Origin: an uncultured Eubacteriales bacterium
GTDB taxonomy: Bacteria > Bacillota > Clostridia > UBA1381
NCBI GenBank assembly: GCA_900556575.1
Contig: USPO01000003.1
Location: 1-26,642, forward strand
Direction of reading: 5' to 3'
Length of the DNA stretch: 26,642 bases
Below, piece after piece: positions 1 to 7,373 of the stretch; the stretch's first letter is position 1, and each line of letters opens with the position of its first letter. Both the position numbers and the translations under genes were made by a program. Under the pieces are notes generated by a model. It was given only the letters and a program-made list of their open reading frames with translations. It did not search any database and was not told the origin of the DNA.

Positions 1-852
1 TTAGCTGATAAGGTTACAGCAGGTGAGGATTCAATCACAGTTGACGGTCAGGAAATCAAGATTTACGCATTCCCGGATGCAAACAATTGCCCGTGGGGTG
101 AATTAGATGTAGACGTTGTATTAGAGTGCTCAGGCTTCTATACATCAAAGGAAAAGGCACAGGCTCATATCAATGCAGGTGCTAAGAAGGTTGTTATCTC
201 AGCTCCGGCTGGTAATGACTTACCGACAATCGTTTACAACGTAAACCACAATACATTAAAGGCAGACGATAAGATTATTTCAGCTGCTTCATGTACAACA
301 AACTGCTTAGCTCCGATGGCTGACGCTCTTAACAAGTATGCTCCGATTCAGTCAGGTATCATGTGCACAATCCACGCTTACACAGGCGACCAGATGACAC
401 TTGACGGCCCGCAGAGAAAGGGTGACTTAAGAAGATCAAGAGCTGCTGCTGTAAACATCGTTCCGAACTCAACAGGTGCTGCAAAGGCAATCGGTTTAGT
501 TATTCCGGAATTAAACGGCAAGCTTATCGGTTCAGCTCAGAGAGTTCCGACACCGACAGGTTCAACAACAATCCTTACAGCTGTTGTTAAGAAGGACGGC
601 GTAACTAAGGAAGATATCAATGCTGCAATGAAGGCTGCTTCAAACGAGTCATTCGGTTACAACGAGGACGAAATCGTTTCATCAGATATCGTTGGTATGA
701 GATATGGTTCATTATTCGATGCAACTCAGACAATGGTTGCAGAAATCGGCGATGGCTTATATGAGGTTCAGGTTGTTTCATGGTATGACAACGAGAACTC
801 ATACACATCGCAGATGGTAAGAACAATTAAGTACTTCTCAGAGTTAGCATAA
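1..852 (+). CDS. gap: Glyceraldehyde-3-phosphate dehydrogenase, 3' part (N-terminus outside window)
   Basis: The reading frame is open from base 1 and ends with TAA at 850-852, giving 283 residues of an enzyme that is usually about 335 long, so roughly the first 50 residues (start of the NAD-binding Rossmann fold) lie upstream of the window. It oxidises glyceraldehyde-3-phosphate to 1,3-bisphosphoglycerate in cytosolic glycolysis. The hallmark active-site segment SAASCTTNCLAP is at about 280-312, with the catalytic cysteine codon at 292-294. HAYTGDQ, RAAAVNIVPNSTGAAKAIG and the C-terminal WYDNENSYTSQMVRT follow, all typical of the family. Isoleucine is written only as ATC/ATT with no ATA, unlike most genes here, which fits very high expression. 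A terminator follows, so it ends its operon. Confidence 0.98.
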   Translation, partial: LADKVTAGEDSITVDGQEIKIYAFPDANNCPWGELDVDVVLECSGFYTSKEKAQAHINAGAKKVVISAPAGNDLPTIVYNVNHNTLKADDKIISAASCTTNCLAPMADALNKYAPIQSGIMCTIHAYTGDQMTLDGPQRKGDLRRSRAAAVNIVPNSTGAAKAIGLVIPELNGKLIGSAQRVPTPTGSTTILTAVVKKDGVTKEDINAAMKAASNESFGYNEDEIVSSDIVGMRYGSLFDATQTMVAEIGDGLYEVQVVSWYDNENSYTSQMVRTIKYFSELA

Positions 853-884
853 TTGTATAAATTGTTATAACTTTTGAAAGCTTC

Positions 885-922
885 AAGAGCTGCCCCGTTA
901 ATTTGACGGAGCGGCTCTTTTT
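885..922 (+). terminator. Rho-independent terminator after gap
   Basis: A 13-bp stem (886-898 with 906-918) has one C/A mismatch and one G-U pair, a 7-nt loop, and is followed directly by a T-run (918-922). It lies 33 bases past the gap stop codon. Confidence 0.85.
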
Positions 923-987
923 GCGAAAAATTATGAAAGAGGAGCGGCGGGATTATCCGACTGCCGTAATAGAAAGGATTTAAGAAT

Positions 988-1785
988 ATGGTAAAATTTA
1001 TAGCCTGTGATATGGACGGTACACTACTTGACAGTAAAAAGCAGATGCCCGAAAATTTTGAACACGTTCTTGAGGAACTGAAAAAAAGAGGGATAATCTT
1101 TGCAATTTCAAGCGGCAGACAATATGACAGTTTAAATAAGCAGTTTGAGCATATAAGAGATAAAATATATATTATAGCGGAAAACGGAGCCTGCGTATAT
1201 GATGATAAGGGAAATAGGCTTTTGAGTGATCCTTTGGATAAGGAATCGTGTGCGGAAATTATAGAAAAGCTGATAGATGAGCCGGATTTGTATGTGGTGG
1301 TATGCGGAGCAAAAAGTGCATACGGAGAGGCAAGGAATAAGCCTATTTTACAGCACGTTCTTCCGTACTATATCAAGTATGAAACAGTGGAAAATTCAGC
1401 GGAAGCATCAAAGCATGATGATATATACAAGATAGCGGTATTTGACGGACAAGGTTCGGAAAAGCATTGCTATCCGATGCTGAAGGAATACTATGACAGC
1501 CATAACGTACTTGTTTCGGGCGATGATTGGCTTGATGTTATGAAAAAAGGTGTAACAAAGGGAACGGCAATAAATCAGCTTCAAGGAAAGCTTGGGATTT
1601 CAAAAGATGAATGTATGGCATTCGGAGATTTCATGAATGATTATGATATGATGATGCAGTGCGGTGAAAGCTATGCAATGGAAAATGCACATCCGGATTT
1701 GAAGGCGGTATGCAAGCATATTGCACCGTCAAATGATGATAACGGTGTTATGAAAACGATAATGAAGGTATTTAATATAGAGTAA
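988..1785 (+). CDS. Cof-type HAD-IIB sugar/nucleotide phosphatase
   Basis: A 265-residue cytosolic HAD-superfamily phosphatase. Motif I, DMDGTLLD, is at residues 8-15, with the nucleophile and acid/base aspartates. Motif II is in FAISSGR (about 38-44), a motif III lysine lies in VTKGTAI, and motif IV is GDFMNDYDMM (about 213-222) with the Mg-binding aspartates. The insertion between motifs II and III is the C2B-type cap of the Cof/YkrA group, and the length is typical. These enzymes hydrolyse small phosphorylated metabolites; the substrate cannot be read from sequence. AAAGGA at 973-978 sits 9 bases before the ATG. It is monocistronic, between the gap terminator and a bidirectional terminator shared with the convergent symporter gene. 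Confidence 0.93.
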   Translation: MVKFIACDMDGTLLDSKKQMPENFEHVLEELKKRGIIFAISSGRQYDSLNKQFEHIRDKIYIIAENGACVYDDKGNRLLSDPLDKESCAEIIEKLIDEPDLYVVVCGAKSAYGEARNKPILQHVLPYYIKYETVENSAEASKHDDIYKIAVFDGQGSEKHCYPMLKEYYDSHNVLVSGDDWLDVMKKGVTKGTAINQLQGKLGISKDECMAFGDFMNDYDMMMQCGESYAMENAHPDLKAVCKHIAPSNDDNGVMKTIMKVFNIE

Positions 1786-1787
1786 AA

Positions 1788-1826
1788 AATTTACCGGCTC
1801 AAAGTAACGAGCCGGTAAATTTTTTC
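1788..1826. terminator. Bidirectional terminator between convergent genes
   Basis: A perfect 13-bp inverted repeat (1788-1800 with 1809-1821) has an A-run on its left and a T-run on its right, so it has a U-tract in either direction. It sits between the stop codons of the HAD phosphatase (+) and the SstT gene (-). Confidence 0.9.
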
Positions 1827-1832
1827 GTTTAA

Positions 1833-3065
1833 TTAAAACTTGATTTCTTTTCCTTGCTTTTTCCATTCCATAAATTCAGCTGTTGCGGCAAAGAGAACAT
1901 CACCAGATGAGTTAATAGCTGTTTCGAGTGAATCCTGAACAACACCGATAATGAAACCTATACCAACAACCTGCATTGCAATATCTGAAGGGATATTGAA
2001 GAGCGAGCAAGCCATCGGGATAAGGAGAAGTGAACCGCCGGCAACACCCGATGAACCGCAGGCACCCAATGCTGCAATAACACTTAATATAAGAGCCGTC
2101 GGTATATCTACCTGAATACCTAAAGTATTTGCGGCTGCGAGCGTCATAACATTGATTGTTATAGCGGCACCGTCCATGTTAATTGTTGCACCCAAAGGAA
2201 TCGATACCGAATATATTTCCTCATCAAGTCCGAGCTTTTCGCAAAGAGCCATATTGATAGGAATATTTGCTGCCGAACTTCTTGTGAAGAACGCTGTCAG
2301 ACCGCTGTCCTTAAAGCAGCGCAGTACGAGCGGATACGGATTTTTCTTAAGGCATATTGCAGCAATAAGAGGGTCGAAGATTAATGCAACGGCAAGCATA
2401 CAGCTGATAAGAACGGCAAGAAGTTTTCCGTATGTTGTGAATGCATCGAGACCGTTTTCCGAAACAGTTGTGAAAACAAGTCCCATAATACCGAACGGTG
2501 CAATGTTAATTATCCACTGAACGGCCTTTGTTACAGCCTTTGAAAGACAATCCAAAACACTCTTTGTTTCCGCATTTCCGACTGACTTTACGGCAAGTCC
2601 GAATATAACCGCCCATGTAAGTATGCCGATATAATTTGCTTCCATGAGAGATTTGACCGGATTTGCAACCATATTGGTAATAAGTGACTTCAATACTTCG
2701 CCTATACCTTCCGGTGCTGCGGCACCTTCTGCGGCTTGTGCCTGGGCAAGTGTAAGTGTTACCGGAAATGCCTTGCTGAATATTACAGCAACGAAAGCAG
2801 CAAGGAAGGTACTTAACATATACAGTATAATAACTGTTCTGAAACGCTTTCCTATGCCTTTTCCGGCATTTGCTAAGGCGCTGATTACAAGGATGAATAC
2901 CAATACAGGGGCAACAGCCTTTAATGCACCTACGAATATATCACCGAATATTGAAATAGCTGTCCATGACGGTGCAGCGATTCCGATGATAGTTCCTATA
3001 ATGAGTCCTATCAAAATTCTGATGATAAGGTTAGTTTCTGTGTACTTTTGTAGAATTTTTTTCAT
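1833..3065 (-). CDS. sstT: Na+/serine-threonine symporter (DAACS family)
   Basis: A 410-residue multi-pass membrane protein of the dicarboxylate/amino acid:cation symporter family. The SstT subgroup is recognisable from FTRSSAANIPINMALCEKL, GATINMDGAA and CGSSGVAGGSLLLIPMACS, the re-entrant loop and substrate-site segments. It would import serine and threonine with Na+. The frame is open to 3092, but that first ATG has no Shine-Dalgarno. The ATG at 3065 is preceded by GGAG 12 bases upstream and gives the usual MKKIL N-terminus, so it is chosen. The gene is monocistronic with its own promoter (3153-3181) and shares a terminator with the convergent HAD gene. Confidence 0.93.
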   Translation of the reverse strand: MKKILQKYTETNLIIRILIGLIIGTIIGIAAPSWTAISIFGDIFVGALKAVAPVLVFILVISALANAGKGIGKRFRTVIILYMLSTFLAAFVAVIFSKAFPVTLTLAQAQAAEGAAAPEGIGEVLKSLITNMVANPVKSLMEANYIGILTWAVIFGLAVKSVGNAETKSVLDCLSKAVTKAVQWIINIAPFGIMGLVFTTVSENGLDAFTTYGKLLAVLISCMLAVALIFDPLIAAICLKKNPYPLVLRCFKDSGLTAFFTRSSAANIPINMALCEKLGLDEEIYSVSIPLGATINMDGAAITINVMTLAAANTLGIQVDIPTALILSVIAALGACGSSGVAGGSLLLIPMACSLFNIPSDIAMQVVGIGFIIGVVQDSLETAINSSGDVLFAATAEFMEWKKQGKEIKF

Positions 3066-3152
3066 TACAGTACATCGCTCCAATCTTTTCATTAAGTTGT
3101 AGAATATATTTACAGTAAAAATAAGTAATTATTTAAACCGGCATAATTATAT

Positions 3153-3181
3153 ATTTTATCAGATAATAAAGGCTGTGTCAA
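3153..3181 (-). promoter_or_regulatory. Sigma-A-type promoter for sstT
   Basis: On the minus strand there is TTGACA (3181-3176), a 17-nt spacer and TAAAAT (3158-3153), about 90 bases upstream of the chosen sstT start. Confidence 0.8.
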
Positions 3182-3272
3182 TAAGTAAAAAAGGTTTTTT
3201 TACGCATTTTCTCGGATATTTTGTGCAAAAATAGTTTTTTGCGGCAGTCCGGCTTCTCAGATAAAAAATATA

Positions 3273-3301
3273 TTGACTAAATCAACACTTGGTGGTACAA
3301 T
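3273..3301 (+). promoter_or_regulatory. Sigma-A-type promoter for the GH43-like gene
   Basis: TTGACT (3273-3278), a 17-nt spacer, then TACAAT (3296-3301), 51 bases before the GH43-like ATG. It is divergent from the sstT promoter, with about 90 bases between the two -35 boxes. That gap is AT-rich and shows no clear operator dyad. Confidence 0.78.
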
Positions 3302-3352
3302 GATATTGTATATTACTAAATGCCGGACGGCATTTTTGAAAGGGAGAGAATT

Positions 3353-4279
3353 ATGATAGAAGCACCTTTATTTAGAGACCCTATATATGATGCACCGACA
3401 GATCCGACTGTAATATGGAACAACGAGCGCCGTGAATGGTGGATGTTCTATACACAGAGGAGAGCATCGAGAAACATTGTGGGAGTGGCACACATACATG
3501 GAAGTGCAATCGGTATTGCGACATCAAAGGACGGAAGCCGCTGGCTGTACAGAGGAACATTGCCGAACCTTGATTTTGAGTTCGGACATAACACATTCTG
3601 GGCTCCGGAGGTTATATTTGCCGAGGGAGAGTATCATATGTATGTTACATACATAACAGGAATACCGATTGACTGGAACAGAGAAAGGCATATAGTGCAT
3701 TATACCTCTGATAATTTATGGGACTGGACATTCCAAGGTATTCTTGAATTATCATCGGACAGAGTAATAGATGCCTGTGTACATCAGCTTCCGGACGGAA
3801 CATATAAGATGTGGTATAAGGACGAGGCACATGGTTCGTTTTCGTATACCGCCGTAAGTGATGATTTGTACAATTGGAAGGCGGGCGGCGCGGAAATTAC
3901 CGACCGTCACCATGAGGGTCCGAATGTATTTGAGTTCAAAGGCAAAGTATGGATGATTACAGATGAGTGGAACGGACTCGGTGTTTATGAGTCTGCGGAT
4001 TATACCAACTGGACTAAAAACGGGGTAATTCTTCGGGACGGAGGAAATCGCCCGTGTGACGGAGTTATGGCAAATCATGCCGATGTTGTTGTGCATGGCG
4101 ATGAAGCATATATTTTCTATTTCACTCACCCGTATTTCAGGAATGAGGATAGATTGTCAAGCGGTTTTGTTATGGGAGAAGAACATGGCAGAACCTGTAT
4201 TCAGGCGGCACGTTTAACAGTTGAGGACGGGAAGCTGTGCTGCAACAGGGATGAAGATTTTGACTTTAAGCTTGTGTAA
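3353..4279 (+). CDS. Cytosolic five-bladed beta-propeller glycosidase, GH43/GH32-like
   Basis: A 308-residue protein with the repeated blade pattern of the GH43/GH32/GH62 propeller fold. Aromatic-rich strands include DPTVIWN, WWMFYTQ, HNTFWAPEVIF, DGTYKMWYKDE, HEGPNVFEFKGKVWMITDEWNG and DEAYIFYFTHPYF. By analogy the early Asp in APTDPTV (residue 17) would be the general base, the Asp in VIDACVHQ the pKa modulator and the Glu in HHEGPNV the acid; this is inference from position only. There is no signal peptide, so it would act on imported oligosaccharides. The frame opens at 3320, but GGGAG at 3342-3346 sits 6 bases before the ATG at 3353, which is chosen. The sugar specificity (arabinose, xylose or other) cannot be told. 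Confidence 0.82.
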   Translation: MIEAPLFRDPIYDAPTDPTVIWNNERREWWMFYTQRRASRNIVGVAHIHGSAIGIATSKDGSRWLYRGTLPNLDFEFGHNTFWAPEVIFAEGEYHMYVTYITGIPIDWNRERHIVHYTSDNLWDWTFQGILELSSDRVIDACVHQLPDGTYKMWYKDEAHGSFSYTAVSDDLYNWKAGGAEITDRHHEGPNVFEFKGKVWMITDEWNGLGVYESADYTNWTKNGVILRDGGNRPCDGVMANHADVVVHGDEAYIFYFTHPYFRNEDRLSSGFVMGEEHGRTCIQAARLTVEDGKLCCNRDEDFDFKLV

Positions 4280-4285
4280 AAATAA

Positions 4286-4324
4286 GAGGCTGTTGCAAAA
4301 TTCAAAGAGTTTTGTGACAGCCCC
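4286..4324. repeat. Solo 39-bp palindromic element (family A), probably acting as terminator
   Basis: The left arm starts GAGGCTGTTGCAAAA and the right arm ends TTTTGTGACAGCCCC, with an AAA loop. The same palindrome recurs at 14967-15005 (reverse orientation) and 19202-19240, with only a few substitutions. It fills the gap between the convergent GH43-like and DUF1275 genes. T6 at 4326-4331 on the plus strand and a T-rich stretch on the other strand would make it a bidirectional terminator. Confidence 0.85.
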
Positions 4325-4329
4325 GTTTT

Positions 4330-5001
4330 TTATATCTTTTCCTTCATCATCATAACACAGCCGATAATCAGCAGCAGACATGAAATCCAAATAGCTCTAA
4401 AGCCTATATGGAGAGAAATAAGTCCGCCGAGACCGGCACCTATCGCAAAGATGAATATAATACCGAAATAATATACTGCCTTTTCAAGACAGTCTTTATC
4501 CCTTGTGCGTATAAATTTTGAAAGGTTATCCGTTCCGCTTCTCATATTGCCGATGCACATTGTGCTTGCATAGGCGAAGCCGTTCACTTTTCTGAAGGAT
4601 TGAACCTGCATTGCACATGAGAACGATATAAGCATGGTAGACAGTGAATTTAGGCTCTGCGGCATAAATCCGGCTATAAACAGTATCAGTATTTCTATTA
4701 TCAATACAATCTGTCTCCAGTGTATACGTCTTGACTCTCTGTAGCGGTCGCTTATCGTTTCGGCAGCCATGACACCGAGGATGAATGCGGCAAGAGGGAG
4801 CAGGTAGTGAAATGCCGTACTCCACTCGCCGAGCATGAAATGCTGTGTCATAAGAACCACATTTCCGGTCTGTGCGTTTGAAAAGACACTATCTCTTAAG
4901 TTATATGTATATGCATCCTGAAAACCTCCCGATAGAGCCAATATTGAACTTAAAATAAAGGTTTCGGATGTTTGTTTTTTTTCACGCATTTTTTTACGCA
5001 T
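4330..5001 (-). CDS. DUF1275 (YoaK-like) membrane protein
   Basis: A 223-residue protein with six likely transmembrane segments. Family features are SSILALSGGFQDAYTY near residues 17-32, NAQTGNVVLM near 42-51, and CAMQVQSFRKVNG followed by STMCIGNMRSGTDNL in the second half. The biochemical role of DUF1275 is not established. The start at 5001 is supported by AGGTG 7 bases upstream. It lies 28 bases after the L,D-transpeptidase gene on the same strand, so the two probably share that gene's promoter. The family A palindrome follows its stop. Confidence 0.9.
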   Translation of the reverse strand: MRKKMREKKQTSETFILSSILALSGGFQDAYTYNLRDSVFSNAQTGNVVLMTQHFMLGEWSTAFHYLLPLAAFILGVMAAETISDRYRESRRIHWRQIVLIIEILILFIAGFMPQSLNSLSTMLISFSCAMQVQSFRKVNGFAYASTMCIGNMRSGTDNLSKFIRTRDKDCLEKAVYYFGIIFIFAIGAGLGGLISLHIGFRAIWISCLLLIIGCVMMMKEKI

Positions 5002-5029
5002 TAATTGTCACCTGTTTTTTATTTTATTT

Positions 5030-6463
5030 TTACGGTGTAACGTAAACCTTTGTTCCGATAGGTATTGTTTTGTAAATGAAATCAATATCCTTCGGATGCA
5101 GTCTTACGCAGCCATGGGAAATCATTACACCGACGCTGTCGTCATACATTCCGCCTCCCCATGCACGCAGGGTTGAGTGAAGAGCATAACCTCCGTAAAA
5201 TACGAGAGTAGGCGAAACGTAGAAATTCGGATATGACCAAATTCCGCCGTTATACTGATATTCAAACTGTCCCTCGATTGTCGGTGTACCGGGAGCGCCA
5301 ATTGCGCACGGTGCATCAAGAATGCATTCCCAGTTGTATTGTGAGCCTTGATAAAGCTTTACCCTGTAATCCGATTTTGATACCCATACAAGATAGTTTG
5401 TGCGTGAGTATATTCCTTCTCTATTCACACGCTCCTTGTTTCTCCACTGTGTAATAACGGGAGATTTGTCCGCGATTACATCTATATGGTCATCACTCTG
5501 CCATAAATTAATTGTACAGCCCAATGCTTCGAGAGTATCTCTTACCGGAACGAGAATGGCATCGCCCGCCCATACCGGTGCATGGCTTATGTATTTGTCT
5601 GTGCCGAAAAATGTTGAATAAGTGCCGCCTAAATTAAATATAAGCTGCTGCGAACCCATTGACATTGTAAGACTGTTGTAATTTGAATGATACTCAACCT
5701 TCATTCCGACTGCTTTTCCTATATCATAGGCTGAAACCATGCCGACCCCGTCAACGATTTGTCCCATGGGCCATAAAGGGATTTGTTTATTGTCATAGTA
5801 AAGGTTTATTGCTGTTTTGTAGTTTGGCTCAGCATCCATAGCAAAGTTGTTGCCGTGAATTATGCTGCCGTTTTCATCACGCATTGCATATGTTTCCAAG
5901 TCGAATGAACCGCCCGGTGCAATAGTTGTGCTGTAATACTTCAGTGATTTGAATCCCTCAACAAAACCCAATGTAAAATGCTCGCCGACTTCATACGGCG
6001 GAACGCTGAATTGGAGACGTACAGAATTTGTATCTCCGCCTATCCACTCTTCGCTTGTTCCTACAAGATTTCCTTTGCTGTCAAATAAGTTGAATTTTGC
6101 GATTGAATCAATAACCCATTGATGAGGTGCAATTGTAATATCAACTCCGACTGCATCGGAAATCAATTCGGGATTGGGAGTAGGTTCGGCAGATACTTCG
6201 TCAATCGGATTTTCCTCCGATGTATCGGAAATTAAATTGGTGTCTGAACTGTCTGTTGTATCATTGACCGGATTTTCTTCCGACGTATCGGAGACTACCG
6301 AAATCTCTGTCTCGCTGTTGTCGGCCTCGGCAGGATCAAAACCGATTTCTTCGGCGGCTGCTTCAGCGACAGAGGCGGGTTCGTCAGCAAATACAGCTGT
6401 TCCCGATATGCACGGGATAAACATTGCTGCCGTAAGTAATAGTGCTGTTAATTTCTTTTTCAT
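5030..6463 (-). CDS. Secreted L,D-transpeptidase (YkuD) with copper-amine-oxidase-like stalk domain
   Basis: A 477-residue exported protein. A Sec signal peptide (MKKKLTALLLTAAMF...AVFA, residues 1-26) is followed by an acidic Ser/Glu/Thr/Pro linker to about residue 100 containing SDTSEENP twice. Next comes a beta-rich region with a copper-amine-oxidase N-domain-like segment (ILVPVRDTLEALGC), then a YkuD catalytic domain ending ISHGCVRLHPKDIDFIYKTI. In this family the HGC cysteine carries the acyl intermediate for 3-3 peptidoglycan cross-linking. The frame runs open to 6526, but the ATG at 6463 has AAGGGGG 8 bases upstream and begins the signal peptide, so it is chosen. It is first gene of a probable operon with the DUF1275 gene. 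Confidence 0.92.
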   Translation of the reverse strand: MKKKLTALLLTAAMFIPCISGTAVFADEPASVAEAAAEEIGFDPAEADNSETEISVVSDTSEENPVNDTTDSSDTNLISDTSEENPIDEVSAEPTPNPELISDAVGVDITIAPHQWVIDSIAKFNLFDSKGNLVGTSEEWIGGDTNSVRLQFSVPPYEVGEHFTLGFVEGFKSLKYYSTTIAPGGSFDLETYAMRDENGSIIHGNNFAMDAEPNYKTAINLYYDNKQIPLWPMGQIVDGVGMVSAYDIGKAVGMKVEYHSNYNSLTMSMGSQQLIFNLGGTYSTFFGTDKYISHAPVWAGDAILVPVRDTLEALGCTINLWQSDDHIDVIADKSPVITQWRNKERVNREGIYSRTNYLVWVSKSDYRVKLYQGSQYNWECILDAPCAIGAPGTPTIEGQFEYQYNGGIWSYPNFYVSPTLVFYGGYALHSTLRAWGGGMYDDSVGVMISHGCVRLHPKDIDFIYKTIPIGTKVYVTP

Positions 6464-6497
6464 GTAAATACCCCCTTGATAGGATTTGTTTTCTATA

Positions 6498-6526
6498 ATT
6501 ATATAACAACCATGATTTTTTGTCAA
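6498..6526 (-). promoter_or_regulatory. Consensus sigma-A promoter for the L,D-transpeptidase gene
   Basis: On the minus strand, TTGACA (6526-6521), exactly 17 nt, TATAAT (6503-6498): a full match to consensus, 35 bases upstream of the chosen ATG. Confidence 0.92.
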
Positions 6527-6587
6527 TAAAAATTAAGGGAAATTTAAGCTTTTTGCAGTATTATTATATAGAAGAATAGGAGTTGAT

Positions 6588-6632
6588 ATGATTAATCAGC
6601 TTTTAGAGGGGATTAACAGGTATTCATTATGA
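6588..6632 (+). CDS. Putative 14-residue leader peptide upstream of the response regulator
   Basis: The ORF reads MINQLLEGINRYSL and stops with TGA at 6630-6632. It has a good AGGAG at 6578-6582, 5 bases from its ATG, stronger than that of the regulator gene itself. An 8-bp inverted repeat (6613-6620 with 6634-6641) encloses its stop codon in the loop, and a weaker GCCG/CGGC hairpin follows (6651-6663). This would fit a translated leader that controls the downstream regulator; function is inference. Confidence 0.45.
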   Translation: MINQLLEGINRYSL

Positions 6633-6680
6633 GCCTGTTAAATATACACAGCCGTACTGCGGCAGATTGGAGATAAGGTT

Positions 6681-7355
6681 ATGAGGATTTTGGTAATTGA
6701 GGATGAGCGTCACTTAGCGGAAGCATTGGTTCATTTGCTGAAAAAGCAGAATTATATGGCTGACTGCGATTTTGACGGCGAATCGGGGTTGGATGATGCT
6801 TTAAGCGGTATATATGATGTAATAGTATTGGATATAATGCTGCCTAAACTTAACGGCTACGAGGTATTGCATGAGCTTAGAAAAGAGGGTGTGGAGACAC
6901 CCGTTATAATGCTTACCGCAAAGGGTACGATTTCGGATAAGGTCAAGGGACTTGACTGCGGTGCCGATGATTATCTGACAAAGCCGTTTGATACGGAAGA
7001 ACTTCTTGCCCGTGTTCGTGCTTTGGGCAGACGAAGAGGAGAAATTACGGAAAATAATGCTGTGATTTCATACGGAAGTCTGTCATTGAATACCAATACA
7101 ATGGAAATGTCATCGCCGAAAGGTTCGATTCAGCTGACACTGAAAGAAAAGGAGCTTATGGAATATCTCATACTCCGCAAGGATATGATTTCGCAAAAAG
7201 AACAAATTATAGAAAAGCTCTGGGGATTTGACAGCGATGCGGGAGATAATCATGTCGAGGTATATGTATCGTTCCTCAGAAAAAAACTGAAGTTTATTCA
7301 TTCTGATGTAACCATAAGTGCCGTAAGAGGCGTTGGATATATATTAAAAAAATAA
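6681..7355 (+). CDS. OmpR/PhoB-family response regulator
   Basis: A 224-residue two-component regulator. The receiver domain occupies about 1-118: acidic pocket E7-D8, phospho-acceptor D51 in VLDIMLP, T79 and K101 in LTKPF. A winged-helix DNA-binding domain (about 130-224) contains LTLKEKELMEYLI, the recognition-helix region NHVEVYVSFLRKKL and the closing GVGYILKK. TTGGAG at 6667-6672 lies 8 bases before the ATG. The cognate kinase begins 18 bases downstream. Targets are unknown; the divergent L,D-transpeptidase operon is an obvious candidate by position only. Confidence 0.96.
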   Translation: MRILVIEDERHLAEALVHLLKKQNYMADCDFDGESGLDDALSGIYDVIVLDIMLPKLNGYEVLHELRKEGVETPVIMLTAKGTISDKVKGLDCGADDYLTKPFDTEELLARVRALGRRRGEITENNAVISYGSLSLNTNTMEMSSPKGSIQLTLKEKELMEYLILRKDMISQKEQIIEKLWGFDSDAGDNHVEVYVSFLRKKLKFIHSDVTISAVRGVGYILKK

Positions 7356-7373
7356 AAAGGGAAAGGGTAGAAT

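Noticed and set aside
2152..3102. Open frames on the plus strand opposite sstT
   Set aside because: They lie wholly antisense to a clear transporter gene, lack Shine-Dalgarno sites and look like reverse-frame artefacts.
3381..4129. Open frames inside or antisense to the GH43-like gene
   Set aside because: Low-quality translations with no start signals; the glycosidase frame explains the region.
6174..6467. 97-residue plus-strand frame rich in Ser and Val
   Set aside because: Antisense shadow of the acidic linker and signal peptide of the L,D-transpeptidase.
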